A DNA stretch of 64,000 nucleotides from Luteolibacter yonseiensis. Lineage in GTDB: Bacteria; Verrucomicrobiota; Verrucomicrobiia; Verrucomicrobiales; Akkermansiaceae. Made by a program: the position numbers and the translations under genes. The notes under the pieces were generated by a model that saw only the letters and a list, made by a program, of their open reading frames with translations, was not told the DNA's origin and did no database searches. This document shows, piece after piece, positions 1-8,822 of this stretch (position 1 is the first letter of the stretch; each line of letters starts with the position of its first letter). The DNA lies in the NCBI RefSeq assembly GCF_016595465.1, contig NZ_JAENIK010000001.1, positions 186,001-250,000 on the forward strand, written 5' to 3'.

Positions 1-286
1 CGGCGAGTTTCCTGCCGGAATCCGTCAGATCATAGTCCACATGGGCCGGGAGGCCGGGGTGCTCCGTGCGGACCAGCACGCCGAAGACGACGAGCTTGCG
101 CAGGCGTTCGTTCAGCACCTTGGTGGAGATGCCGGGGATGAAGCGTTCCAGTTCTCCTGGACGCTTGATTTCCTGCGCCACGGCGGCGACCACGGAGGAG
201 CTCCACTTGCAGCCGATGACATCCTCGAAGCGGTGGTAGTTCGTGCGGTCGCTCAGCGGGATGAACTTCGGCTTTCCGGATGGCAT
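1..286 (-). CDS. HxlR-family winged-helix transcriptional regulator (partial, C-terminus off the left edge)
   Basis: The visible 95 codons start MPSGKPKFIPLSD and contain the typical HxlR layout: a helix with the CKWSS.VV pattern, a recognition region PGISTKVLNERLRKL, and a wing ending in YDLTDSGRKL. HxlR proteins are small dimeric DNA-binding repressors or activators that sense electrophiles, thiol stress or related signals. I chose the ATG at 284-286 because it precedes the conserved fold and no better start is visible. The gene is divergent from a small CxxC thioredoxin-like gene at 447, which suggests that it controls that gene and itself. The 3' end is missing from the window. Family assignment is fairly sure; the signal sensed is unknown. 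Confidence 0.8.
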   Translation of the reverse strand, partial: MPSGKPKFIPLSDRTNYHRFEDVIGCKWSSSVVAAVAQEIKRPGELERFIPGISTKVLNERLRKLVVFGVLVRTEHPGLPAHVDYDLTDSGRKLA

Positions 287-323
287 GCCACCAGAAGACA
301 GAGGGGAGCGGATGGTGTCGAGA

Positions 324-341
324 GGGAACCTTTTGGTAACC
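324..341. promoter_or_regulatory. Candidate HxlR operator in the divergent intergenic region
   Basis: In the 160-bp gap between the HxlR gene and the thioredoxin-like gene lies an imperfect dyad, GGGAACC-TTTT-GGTAACC, with 5 of 7 paired positions matching. HxlR regulators commonly bind short dyads in the promoter they share with a divergent target. This site fits by position and shape, but the assignment is an inference. Confidence 0.4.
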
Positions 342-446
342 CCCCCGGAGGAAAGTGCCCTGTTCGCGAAAACGGGATGCGGTGGATGATGGCGGCGCGA
401 CACGAAATCCGATCGCGACCCAATAACCGAAAAACAAATCATCATC

Positions 447-683
447 ATGAAAACGACTGCCACCTTCTACCATGCCGGTTGCCCTGTCTGCGTGGAGGCC
501 GAACAAAGTGTCGCCCTCTCGCTGGATCCCGCCCGCTTCGATGTCGAAATCGTCCATCTCGGCGACCAGGCCGGGCGCGTGGGCGAAGCGAAGGCGGCGG
601 GCGTGAAGTCCGTGCCCGCGCTGGTGCTGGGCGGGGTTCCGTTCCACATCAACTTCGGTGCCGCCATCGAGGCGCTGGGCTGA
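447..683 (+). CDS. Small thioredoxin/glutaredoxin-fold protein with CPVC motif
   Basis: The 78-residue protein begins with a beta strand (TATFYHAG) followed by the redox motif CPVC at residues 12-15. It has a cis-proline region, VKSVPALVLGG, near residues 53-63, as in thioredoxin and glutaredoxin folds. No signal peptide is seen, so it is probably cytoplasmic. It is somewhat shorter than E. coli glutaredoxins and thioredoxins. The start ATG follows a run of ATCATC with no strong ribosome binding site. The divergent HxlR gene suggests induction by thiol or electrophile stress. A role in disulphide reduction is inferred from the motif; the substrate is unknown. Confidence 0.75.
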   Translation: MKTTATFYHAGCPVCVEAEQSVALSLDPARFDVEIVHLGDQAGRVGEAKAAGVKSVPALVLGGVPFHINFGAAIEALG

Positions 684-695
684 TGCATCACCGGT

Positions 696-722
696 CCCGT
701 TTCCTCTCCGTGGGGAAACGGG
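696..722. terminator. Hairpin between convergent genes
   Basis: A perfect 9-bp inverted repeat, CCCGTTTCC and GGAAACGGG, with a 9-nt loop lies just after the thioredoxin-like stop codon and before the stop codon of the convergent membrane protein gene. It has no clear U tract, so it may be a weak bidirectional terminator or only an RNA stabilising hairpin. Confidence 0.45.
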
Positions 723-736
723 GCTTGGTGCCGGGG

Positions 737-1894
737 TCACTCGACGACCGGCAGGAATTCCGGCAGGCTCCCGGCCACTCCGGCCAGCCGGGGATTGGCT
801 TCCCAGTTGTCCCGATTGTTGAAAATCCTGCCGAGCAACCGCTCCAGGTAATCTCCACCCGTCCCTGCCGATGGCGTGATCCGCCGCAGCCGGTCTTCCT
901 TGGTCGTGGCGTCCACCACCCACGACGAGGCGAGACGGCTGTCCACCATCCCTTTTTTACTGCCCCATGTGCGGGCCTCCGGCAGGCGCAGGTCCCCGAT
1001 CCACGCGCCCTTCGCGTGGGGGCGTGCGATCCACCAGCCCTGTGTCGCGGCGGCGAGTGTCTTCATCTCGCGCAATTCCGCCACGCCGGCCATGGCTTCC
1101 GTGCTTTTTTGATAGATCGTCCACCGCACCGGATGGTCCGCAGGCTCGAACACGCTGCGGTAACCCACCTGGAATTCGTCGCCACGGTCCAGCACGGACC
1201 GCCACAGGAAGATGTTGAACGGGGTGGGGGACTCCATGCGCCGCACCCATTTCGTTCCACGCCGTGCCAGGTCCGCCTCGAATCCCGCCGACGCACGCCA
1301 CTGCATGCCCGCCGCCAGCAGGGCGTAGCCCGCGCTCAACCCCAGCCCCCAGGCCAGCAGCTTCCGTCGTTTCGATGCGGGTGCGGGGGCTGTTTTCCTG
1401 CCCCGTTTTTTCCCCGGCTTTTCCATGGGCAGGCATGCGAGCCACACCGCGGTGACCACCAGCGGTCCGGAGAACCAGAAGTCCGTCCGATGCAGGATGC
1501 CGAACGCCACCCGGCCGCCGGGAACAGGCCATAAAAACGAGACGCCTTCCACCGTGAACCCATCCACCAGGACATGCGCCCACCACACCGCCAGCACGAA
1601 AAAAGCCGCCTCGGACCGTGAGACCTTCTCCCGTTTCCAAACCTTTTCCAGTCCGCGCGCCGCCCACCATGCGCCCAATCCGGTGATGATCAGCGAATGG
1701 CCCAGCCCGCGCCCGCATGCCAGCTCCCGCGCCGTATCCAGGAATGGAGAAACCAGCAACTCGAACAGCTCGGGAACCAACCCGAACAACGCCCCCCACA
1801 CCAACGCGAGCTTTCCCAGCTTCCTGCCCATCATCATCTCGCCGATGATCGCCCCCAAAGCTGCCTGCGTGATCCAATGCACGCCGCCGACCAT
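737..1894 (-). CDS. YdjM/DUF457-like inner-membrane metal-dependent hydrolase homologue with C-terminal extension
   Basis: The 385-residue protein has an N-terminal membrane domain (to about residue 165) with several hydrophobic segments and the scattered histidine and aspartate motifs GHSL, HVLVDGFT and FGILHRTDFWF. These resemble the YdjM/YbcI family of LexA-regulated inner-membrane proteins annotated as metal-dependent hydrolases. A basic linker (KKRGRKTAPAPASKRRK) and another hydrophobic segment lead into a soluble C-terminal half of about 180 residues, which I do not recognise. The family usually has only the membrane domain, so the extension is unusual. Biochemical function of the family is not established. 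The gene converges on the thioredoxin-like gene. Confidence 0.65.
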   Translation of the reverse strand: MVGGVHWITQAALGAIIGEMMMGRKLGKLALVWGALFGLVPELFELLVSPFLDTARELACGRGLGHSLIITGLGAWWAARGLEKVWKREKVSRSEAAFFVLAVWWAHVLVDGFTVEGVSFLWPVPGGRVAFGILHRTDFWFSGPLVVTAVWLACLPMEKPGKKRGRKTAPAPASKRRKLLAWGLGLSAGYALLAAGMQWRASAGFEADLARRGTKWVRRMESPTPFNIFLWRSVLDRGDEFQVGYRSVFEPADHPVRWTIYQKSTEAMAGVAELREMKTLAAATQGWWIARPHAKGAWIGDLRLPEARTWGSKKGMVDSRLASSWVVDATTKEDRLRRITPSAGTGGDYLERLLGRIFNNRDNWEANPRLAGVAGSLPEFLPVVE

Positions 1895-1996
1895 GCCTGA
1901 ATTTTTTCATTCGGGAACTCCGAAACACGACCGGTCCTCAATTCGGACGGTGGTTTGCGAGGTGTCCTACGGAATCCATGGAACCGATGTCCCGGC

Positions 1997-2782
1997 TCAC
2001 GGGAAAAAGCACCGTTCCGCATTTCCGCGGGTCAGTTCCGCCAGAGCTTCGCCGGACATTCCCAATGATCCTGCCAAGGCCTCGCCGATGGCTGCCAGAT
2101 TCGCCGGGTGGTTGTGGTTTTCCGGCAGCGGATGACTGATGATCTCCGGCGGCGGAAGCATGTCCGGGGCGTCGGTTTCCAGCAGGATGCGGTCCTGTGG
2201 AAGCTGGCGGAAAACCTCGATCACGGCGGATTTCCGAGGTTGGAGGAAATACCCGGAAAATGAAAAGTAGGCCCCCAGCGGGATCAAACGCCGGGCGATC
2301 TCGATGCTGCCGCCGAAGGAATGCATGAGGAAACGCGGCGGAGGCGGATCCTCCTTGAAAATCTCGAAGAGTTCGCCCCATGCCTTCAGGCAATGGATGG
2401 TGACGGCGCGATCCATCTCCCTGCCAAGGCGGAGCTGGTCGATGAAGACGGGCCGCTGGATTTCCAACGGTGGGGTGGAAACCCACTGATCCAGTCCGCA
2501 CTCGCCGATGGACGCCTGCGGATGTTTCTCCAACAGCCCGGCCAGACGATCCTGCCAGCCGGGAGTGGCGGTGTGGGCGTGCCACGGATGGATGCCGAAA
2601 GCGGGCGCGACGAAATCCGGATGCGCGAGGGACAGGGTCTCCACCGCATCCCAGTCGGCCTCGCGGGTGGCGTTGACGATGCAGCGGGCCACGCCGGCGG
2701 CCTTCATCGCCGCGACGACCGGAGCCGCATCGCCCAGCCGGGGATCCTGGAGGTGGTTGTGGGCGTCGGTCCAGAGTGGCAT
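1997..2782 (-). CDS. TatD-family metal-dependent hydrolase
   Basis: The 261-residue protein carries the TatD metal-site signature in order: DAHNHLQD at residue 6, GECGLD near 94, an IHCLKAW histidine near 130, MHSFGGS near 153, and ETDAPDMLPPPE near 203. TatD proteins are cytoplasmic TIM-barrel metalloenzymes described as 3'-5' exonucleases or deoxyribonucleases active on DNA and RNA ends. Length matches the family (about 260). It lies 102 bp upstream, in transcription order, of the YdjM-like gene on the same strand. Whether the substrate is DNA cannot be told from sequence, because the family has diverged. Confidence 0.85.
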   Translation of the reverse strand: MPLWTDAHNHLQDPRLGDAAPVVAAMKAAGVARCIVNATREADWDAVETLSLAHPDFVAPAFGIHPWHAHTATPGWQDRLAGLLEKHPQASIGECGLDQWVSTPPLEIQRPVFIDQLRLGREMDRAVTIHCLKAWGELFEIFKEDPPPPRFLMHSFGGSIEIARRLIPLGAYFSFSGYFLQPRKSAVIEVFRQLPQDRILLETDAPDMLPPPEIISHPLPENHNHPANLAAIGEALAGSLGMSGEALAELTRGNAERCFFP

Positions 2783-2998
2783 GGGCTGGTGGCAGGCTGG
2801 ACCGGGAACGGGCTCCGATCAATGGCGAAGCTGGGAAACGTCAGCGCCACACCCCTTTGGATATTTTATCGTTGTCGGTGATTGTCGGGGTCACGATTTT
2901 GAGGATTCACCTCCAACGCGCCAAGGTCTCGAAGGAGGATGATGGATGAAGCTAGCTTGGGGGCTCAATTTATGGTGTCTGGAAGGATTGCGCGATTA

Positions 2999-3661
2999 TT
3001 ACGGGTTGGTTGTGCTTGATGATCGGAACTTGTCTTGAACAATATGATTTTCGAGTAGGTCGCCAAACATCCGCATCAGTTCAATTGTTTTGGTGGTGAC
3101 GCTTTCTAAATCGCTCATGTCGATCATTATATCCTCACCGTGAGCTATGGAGTTGCGTCGCTTGAGGAGTAATAAGTCGATGAATGTTTCGTGCTCCAAA
3201 AAACTCGCGCTGGATATCCCACAAACTAAGCAAATCGACTCGAAAATTTTAAAATTCAGATTGGATTGGGTGTTGATTAAATCGGAATGGACCCTTTTGA
3301 ATTGCTTGTCGTTCGAATCAAGTATCTCGTCTATGAGCAAGCTGCGTTCCGTAAAGCTGCCCTTTTTTGCGTTCATTGCTGCAAGCGGTGGTAGAAATCG
3401 GTTCCTGGTAAACTGTCTATCAAGTTGATCAAATCTAAGCTTTTTTAATGTTATGTGCTCCATGTATTTGGATGCTGCCGCCTTTACGTAGCCCTCCCAA
3501 TGTGCATAGCACAGAGTTATAAGGCCGCGTAGCAATACTTTCCTTAGGATTGGGTCAGCACGTTTGATAGCGGTCTTCAATTCTCCGATTTCCCGTATTC
3601 TCCAAGTTCTATCATCGGCAAGGATTTGGACGAGATTTTCAATGCTGTAAGGTTTGCTCAT
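2999..3661 (-). CDS. HEPN-domain nuclease-like protein, MAE_28990/MAE_18760 type
   Basis: The 220-residue, largely helical protein contains a WEGYVKAAASKY segment near residue 55 and the HEPN motif RRNSIAHGE near residue 170, which fits the RNase signature R-x4-H. These features match the MAE_28990/MAE_18760-like HEPN proteins, predicted RNases found in toxin-antitoxin and phage defence loci. Its ATG overlaps the stop codon of the upstream DUF262 gene as ATGA (3658-3661), so the two are almost surely translated together. The DNA is clearly AT-richer than its neighbours, which suggests horizontal acquisition. Enzymatic activity is inferred from the motif only. Confidence 0.7.
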   Translation of the reverse strand: MSKPYSIENLVQILADDRTWRIREIGELKTAIKRADPILRKVLLRGLITLCYAHWEGYVKAAASKYMEHITLKKLRFDQLDRQFTRNRFLPPLAAMNAKKGSFTERSLLIDEILDSNDKQFKRVHSDLINTQSNLNFKIFESICLVCGISSASFLEHETFIDLLLLKRRNSIAHGEDIMIDMSDLESVTTKTIELMRMFGDLLENHIVQDKFRSSSTTNP

Positions 3662-4785
3662 GGTGCGAACCAGTTTTTCCCGAAATCAACAGTCCTTTGG
3701 ATTCGGGTGGTTCCCCGTAATCCAAGGGAGGTGAATTTCGATAAATCAGGCTGAGACCAAAATTCTTCAATTCTGCTTCTAACGAAGTCGGCAGGTGATG
3801 GCAGATTGTTTATTCTTTTCAAATTCTTGCCGACTCCGACCGCGATCGCTTCTAAGCCTACAAGGCCAACTTTGCCAGTATGAGATGAGCCGGTGAATTT
3901 TCGTAACGCGTTTTTTCCGGCGGCGTCTTTCAGTAGTTTGTAGGTTTGTGTGATCTGGTTAAATGCCCTAATGCTTGGAATCTTATTCGCTAATTTAACA
4001 ATTCCATCATCAATATATTCCTCCACGTCAAGTTTTCCGTCGTAAGGCATATTAACATGAACAAGAAAGCGGACCGCGAACTCCATGTTTCTTTGTTTTC
4101 TAATTTGTTCCTTTGATACATTCATGACTTCTAGGAAATCCCGCGTCTCTGAAGCGCTTCTGACTGCATCAAAAAAATGTCGATTAGACATTACCATGAT
4201 ACAGTTGCGCAGTTCTTGAGCGTTTGCTTGAGTTCCCCCAGCATTGAGCCTTTGGAAGAGGTCGAACTTTGTTTGATTGTCGCTCGGCCTCTTCAGTATT
4301 TCCACTCCAAGTCGACCTCTTCGAATAGCAAGCTGCGCGGCCTTGTCGAGCGCTATTTGGTCTGATTCATCTATGCCGTCACCTGCAATTTCAGGCGATT
4401 TCTCCCAGACGACATTGTGAAGAGATGGGAGATATTTTGTTCCGTCCAGAATGGAGGGAGTCCTCAATTTTCCGCTCTCATCACGCAGAATGCCCATGAA
4501 TTCGAAAATGGTGGAAATTCTTTGAAGCCCATCGATAAGCTCCCATTCTCCTTCTGCTGTTTCAAATACAAAGATTGAGGGCAAAGGAATGCCTAACAAA
4601 ATTGATTCGATCAGTTTGGATTTTTGGCTGATTTCCCAGCGGAATAAACGTTGGAAATCTGGATCGATTGTGATCTCGTCCCTTTCATACATGCTGACGA
4701 TCTCGCCGATTGACATTTGATATGCATCAGTTCGGACGTGCCTCTGAGCCTTGGTAATTTCGTCGTTTAGCATTGTTACGTTCAT
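3658..4785 (-). CDS. DUF262 (ParB/GmrSD-N-like) domain protein
   Basis: The 375-residue protein has the N-terminal DUF262 pattern: IDPDFQRLFRWE near residue 41, ESILLGIPLP, then IDGLQR near residue 85, a variant of the DGxQR motif of the ParB-like nuclease fold. A second family motif, RLNAGGTQANAQELRN, lies near residues 178-193. DUF262 forms the N-terminal half of GmrSD and BrxU type IV restriction enzymes, where it binds nucleotide and can act with a DUF1524 HNH nuclease. Here no HNH domain follows. The downstream HEPN protein, translationally coupled through ATGA, may supply the effector instead. AT-rich composition points to a transferred defence cassette. The overall pairing is an inference. 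Confidence 0.75.
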   Translation of the reverse strand: MNVTMLNDEITKAQRHVRTDAYQMSIGEIVSMYERDEITIDPDFQRLFRWEISQKSKLIESILLGIPLPSIFVFETAEGEWELIDGLQRISTIFEFMGILRDESGKLRTPSILDGTKYLPSLHNVVWEKSPEIAGDGIDESDQIALDKAAQLAIRRGRLGVEILKRPSDNQTKFDLFQRLNAGGTQANAQELRNCIMVMSNRHFFDAVRSASETRDFLEVMNVSKEQIRKQRNMEFAVRFLVHVNMPYDGKLDVEEYIDDGIVKLANKIPSIRAFNQITQTYKLLKDAAGKNALRKFTGSSHTGKVGLVGLEAIAVGVGKNLKRINNLPSPADFVRSRIEEFWSQPDLSKFTSLGLRGTTRIQRTVDFGKNWFAP

Positions 4786-4985
4786 TTGGAGGGAGGAACT
4801 ATCGTTCCGAGCGCAAATTGCAAGGAAATCCGAGCATGCCGTCAGGGTCTTGGCGATTCCGAATCAGTTTCGGTCAGGCATGAATCCGGTATTTACTCAT
4901 TCGGGTGTTGGACGTGAAACATCGGGGCTGATTGAATCGTTGTCGGAATTCCCTTTTCTCAAAAACCCATCCATCGCCCTGCCAG
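4786..4985. other. Divergent intergenic region upstream of the DUF262 gene and the GH2 gene
   Basis: This 200-bp gap must hold the promoters of the leftward DUF262-HEPN cassette and the rightward glycosidase. It contains no convincing ORF and no clear operator. The composition changes here from AT-rich (left) to GC-rich (right), so the right edge of the presumed acquired segment falls in this gap. Confidence 0.5.
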
Positions 4986-7900
4986 ATGAATCTCCCGAAC
5001 CGCCACCGACTGTTTCTCATCTCCCTGCTCGGGATAACCACCGCCCACGCGGCGGAGACGGAGCTGCTCTATCTCTCCGGCCATGGTCCCAAGGATGCGG
5101 TGCCGTGGGACTTCACCGTGACGAAGGGTCGGCGCGCCGGAGAGGCCACGACCATTCCGGTACCGTCCAACTGGGAGCAACATGGCTTCGGTTCATACAA
5201 TTATGGCGAGAGCCCGGGCGGAAAGGCGGACGAGCACGGCATCTACAAGACCCGCTTCACCGTGCCGGAAAACTGGAAGGGACGGCGCGTCCGCATCGTG
5301 TTCGACGGGGTGATGACGGACGCCGCGGTGAAGGTGAACGGAAAACCGGCGGGGCCGGTGCATCAGGGCGGGTTCTACCGGTTCCGCCATGACATCACCA
5401 AGCTGTTGGAACCCGGGAAGGAGAATGTCCTGGAGGTGGATGTCTCGAAATGTTCGGCGGACCCGCTGACGGAACGCGCGGAACGGAACGCGGACTATTG
5501 GGTGTTCGGCGGGATCTTCCGCCCGGTGTTCCTGGAGGCGGTGCCGGAGCAGCGCATCGAACAGGTGTCGGTGAACGCGACGGCGGACGGGGTGTTCAAG
5601 GCGAACGTGGATTTCGGAAGCCTGCGGGAGTCCGCCCTGCTCGAGGCGCGGCTCTACGATGCGGCGGGCAAGCCGGTGGGGGATGTTTTCTCGGCTGAGA
5701 TTCCGGGAGGCGGTGCCAGCCGGGTGAGCGTGGAGACAAAGGTCCCGCAGCCCGCGCTGTGGACGGCTGAGACGCCGCAGCTTTACACCGTGAAGTTCGC
5801 GTTGAAGAAGGGGGGCTCCGACATTCATGAAGTCACCCAGCGCTTCGGTTTCCGCACCATCGAGGTGAGGAAGGGCGGCGGGATTTTTCTCAATGGCGAA
5901 CGCATCCTGCTCAAGGGAGTCTGCCGCCACAGCTTCCGTCCGGAAACGGCGCGCGCCCTCGACAAGGAGTCCTGCTACGACGACGTGCGGCTGCTGAAAT
6001 CCATGAACATGAACGCGGTCCGGATGAGCCACTATCCGCCGGATGTGGCGTTTCTGGAAGCCTGCGACGAACTCGGATTGTATGTCATCAACGAGCTCAG
6101 CGGCTGGCAGAACGCGCATGGCACGGAGATCGGCCGCAAGCTGGTCCGCGAGATGGTGACGCGGGATGTGAACCACCCGTGCACGCTCTTCTGGGACAAT
6201 GGCAACGAAGGCGGCTGGAACCGCGAATTGGACGGGGACTTCCGGCTTTACGATCCCCAGGACCGCACCGTGCTGCATCCGTGGGAGGCCTTCAATGGCG
6301 TGGACACGAAGCACTACCCATCGTTCGCGGACCTGACAAAACGCCTCGCCGGTCCGAACACGGTGATGCCGACGGAAATGATCCACGGTCTCTTCGACGG
6401 CGGCGCGGGTGCGGGACTGGAGGATTACTGGAAGGCCATCGCCGCGTCACCATTCGGCGGCGGAGGTTTCATCTGGGTGCTGGCGGACGAGGGCATCATG
6501 CGGACGGACCAGGAAAACCGCATCGATGTCTTCAGCACCTACGCGCCGGACGGCATCGTGGGGCCTCGCCATGAGAAGAAGGGGAGCTATCATACCGTGC
6601 GCGATGTCTTTTCGCCCGTCCAGGTAGCCGCACCGGTGCTGGATGCCTCGTTCGATGGCAGGCTCACGGTGAGGAACCGCTATGATTTCCTCTCCCTCGA
6701 GGGCTGTCATTTCGAGTGGCGGTTGTTGCGTTTTCCCAAGGCGTCCGACCGTGGTGGCAAGGAGGAGGTCCTGGGTCATGGGAAGCTGGACGCTCCCGGG
6801 ATTCCCGCTGGGAAAGACGGCGACCTTCAACTGGCCCTGCCCGCCGACTGGCGGAAATCCGATGCGCTCGCGCTGGTGGCCACGGACAGGAACGGCCAGG
6901 AGTTATGGACGTGGACATGGGCGACGCCCGCGCAGGCCGGGGATGGCGCTTCCCAAACGGAGCCATCAGGAAAGGTCGCCGCCGTCACCGGGGACGCCGG
7001 AATTTCGCTCACTGCGGGTGAGGTGACCGCGTCGTTCGACAAGGACGGCCGGCTCGCCAATTTCAGCCGGGACGGCAAGGCCTCGTCGCTGTGCGACGGA
7101 CCGCGCGTGGTGTTCGCAAGACCCGCGAAGGGAGACATCCGGTGGGAGGATGCCAGTCTCACCGCCGGACCGGACGGTGGGATGCTATGGAAACCGGAGA
7201 CTCCCCGGATGCTGAATCTTCTTGAGATCGATCTGGGTCTTCCGAGGCAGATCAACTGGGCGGGATTCAAGTTGGAAATCTCACCCGATGGCGAAAAGTG
7301 GAAGACCATCTACGATGCCACACGCCGCAACAACGACGGCAATGGCTACGAGTTCCCGCCGCAGATGGTGGCGGCCGTGAGGCTTTCTAACTTCCGTCAG
7401 GTGGACGGCGGACAACCTGCGGTCAAGCGGCTGCGCGTGGCCTGGCAGGCGGAACGGTTCCCCGCCGCCGCGACCTCGCCTCCGACGGTGACCACCGGTG
7501 CGGACTGGCTGGAAAGCGTCGCGGCGGATGGTTCGCAGCGTTTCCGCTGGACGTTGGCGGGATCGGGAGACCTCCGGCTGGACTACTCCTACACGCTCGA
7601 CGGCGAGTTCACCTATCATGGCATCACCTTCGATCACGCGGAAGACACCTTCCAATCCGTGAAATGGCTCGGGGAAGGGCCCAGCCGTGTCTGGCAGAAC
7701 CGCCTGCGCGGCACGACACTGGGCGTGTATGAAAAGCAACGGAACGACATCCAGCCGGGCGTGTCGTGGGATTTTCCCGAATTCCAAGGCTTCTTCGCCG
7801 ACATGCGCTGGGCGCGGTTCGAGACATCGGCGGGGCCGCTCACGGTTTCCAGCCCGCAGCCCGGGACCTATCTCCGCATCGGCACCCCGAGGATCAGCCA

Positions 7901-8066
7901 CCCGTTCACGACCGTGGCGTTTCCGGCAGGGGATCTTTCATTCATGAAGGCGATCCCGGCGATCGGTTCGAAGTTCCTCACACCCGCGAACTCCGGCCCC
8001 TCCGGCCAACCCGCGAAGGTGGCGGGGCGGCAGGACGGTTCGCTGGTGTTCCGCTTGGGCGAGTGA
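4986..8066 (+). CDS. Secreted glycoside hydrolase family 2 (beta-galactosidase-like) with a discoidin-like insert
   Basis: From the ATG at 4986 the protein has 1026 residues and starts with a Sec signal peptide (MNLPNRHRLFLISLLGITTA then HAAE); an in-frame ATG 54 bp upstream would precede this signal and is less likely. The order is a GH2 jelly-roll sugar-binding domain (about 30-195), an Ig-like domain (200-300) and a TIM barrel (300-560). The barrel has the acid/base Glu408 in GNEGG and a probable nucleophile Glu464 in PTEMIHG. The C-terminal part holds a discoidin/F5-F8-like segment (about 735-825, NWAGFKLEISPDGEKW) and a beta-galactosidase small-chain-like end (GEGPSRVWQNRLRG). It should hydrolyse beta-galactosides or related glycans in the periplasm or outside the cell. 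Substrate is uncertain. Confidence 0.85.
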   Translation: MNLPNRHRLFLISLLGITTAHAAETELLYLSGHGPKDAVPWDFTVTKGRRAGEATTIPVPSNWEQHGFGSYNYGESPGGKADEHGIYKTRFTVPENWKGRRVRIVFDGVMTDAAVKVNGKPAGPVHQGGFYRFRHDITKLLEPGKENVLEVDVSKCSADPLTERAERNADYWVFGGIFRPVFLEAVPEQRIEQVSVNATADGVFKANVDFGSLRESALLEARLYDAAGKPVGDVFSAEIPGGGASRVSVETKVPQPALWTAETPQLYTVKFALKKGGSDIHEVTQRFGFRTIEVRKGGGIFLNGERILLKGVCRHSFRPETARALDKESCYDDVRLLKSMNMNAVRMSHYPPDVAFLEACDELGLYVINELSGWQNAHGTEIGRKLVREMVTRDVNHPCTLFWDNGNEGGWNRELDGDFRLYDPQDRTVLHPWEAFNGVDTKHYPSFADLTKRLAGPNTVMPTEMIHGLFDGGAGAGLEDYWKAIAASPFGGGGFIWVLADEGIMRTDQENRIDVFSTYAPDGIVGPRHEKKGSYHTVRDVFSPVQVAAPVLDASFDGRLTVRNRYDFLSLEGCHFEWRLLRFPKASDRGGKEEVLGHGKLDAPGIPAGKDGDLQLALPADWRKSDALALVATDRNGQELWTWTWATPAQAGDGASQTEPSGKVAAVTGDAGISLTAGEVTASFDKDGRLANFSRDGKASSLCDGPRVVFARPAKGDIRWEDASLTAGPDGGMLWKPETPRMLNLLEIDLGLPRQINWAGFKLEISPDGEKWKTIYDATRRNNDGNGYEFPPQMVAAVRLSNFRQVDGGQPAVKRLRVAWQAERFPAAATSPPTVTTGADWLESVAADGSQRFRWTLAGSGDLRLDYSYTLDGEFTYHGITFDHAEDTFQSVKWLGEGPSRVWQNRLRGTTLGVYEKQRNDIQPGVSWDFPEFQGFFADMRWARFETSAGPLTVSSPQPGTYLRIGTPRISHPFTTVAFPAGDLSFMKAIPAIGSKFLTPANSGPSGQPAKVAGRQDGSLVFRLGE

Positions 8067-8099
8067 GATCCCGCGGCACCCCGGGGGGCCTCATCTCAC
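8063..8099. terminator. Inverted repeat at convergent gene ends
   Basis: GTGAGAT (8063-8069) pairs with ATCTCAC (8093-8099), enclosing a second GC-rich palindrome with CCCCGGGG. It spans the stop codons of the converging glycosidase and LolA-like genes, which are only 24 bp apart. It has no U tract. It may reduce read-through in both directions; this is inferred from position. Confidence 0.35.
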
Positions 8100-8822
8100 C
8101 CCGCGCGGTGCCACCTTTTTCGGGCTGTCGAAGGCGACATCCGTGATGGAAAGCCTGCGGCCTCCGTTGTTCGGGTCGCAGGTGGCCACCTGCATCTTGC
8201 GGAGGGTCCAGACGTTGTCCGCGACCTTCATCACGTCCTCGACCTGGAATTCCTTCACCAGTCCGCCGTTCTTGTCATGGCCGCGGATGCGCATGAAGGC
8301 TCCGAACTTGGTGTGGACCCAGACGTAGACCACCTCGTAGCGGCCGGAGGCTCCTTTCGGCTTGTCCACCCGCAGCTTGTAACACGGTTGTCCGCCGACG
8401 TCCTCCGTGCCTTCGAGTTTGGGATTCGGCCAATAGAAGAAGCGCAGGGCGAGGTCCTCGTAGGTGAGATCCGTCCCGGCGATGGGCTGGACGATCTTGT
8501 CCGCGGGAAACTCGGTGGTCTTGCCGTTGATGATTTCGAACAGGTTGAAATTCTCATCGCCGATCCGCATGTGGAAGATCCGCCAGGGACCCTTGTTTTC
8601 GGAAAACTGGAACTGGATGTCCTTGCCTTTGAGAAAGAGGGTGATGGGAACGTTCGCACCGCTTTTTTTGAGATTTCCGCTGAGTCCCTCGTCGAGCTTG
8701 GTGAGGGTGGCGGAGATGCGGGCCCCTTCGAGGATCTGCTGCGCGGACGGCTGCTGGGCGGAAGCGCTGGCGACGAGCGAGATGGCGAGCGCCGCGGCAG
8801 GAAAGAATGATTTGAAATTCAT
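8091..8822 (-). CDS. Periplasmic LolA-like outer membrane lipoprotein-sorting family protein
   Basis: The 243-residue protein has a signal peptide (MNFKSFFPAAALAISLVASASA, cut before QQPSAQQ). The mature part alternates short beta strands typical of the LolA/LppX half-barrel. Segments such as KGKDIQFQFSENKGPWRIFH, GTDLTYEDLALRFFYWP, YKLRVDKP and YVWVHTKFGAFMRIRGHDKNG resemble the LolA-like proteins often annotated as outer membrane lipoprotein-sorting proteins. Such proteins carry lipids or lipoproteins across the periplasm. No Lol partner is nearby, so the cargo is unknown. It converges on the glycosidase gene. Confidence 0.7.
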   Translation of the reverse strand: MNFKSFFPAAALAISLVASASAQQPSAQQILEGARISATLTKLDEGLSGNLKKSGANVPITLFLKGKDIQFQFSENKGPWRIFHMRIGDENFNLFEIINGKTTEFPADKIVQPIAGTDLTYEDLALRFFYWPNPKLEGTEDVGGQPCYKLRVDKPKGASGRYEVVYVWVHTKFGAFMRIRGHDKNGGLVKEFQVEDVMKVADNVWTLRKMQVATCDPNNGGRRLSITDVAFDSPKKVAPRGVR

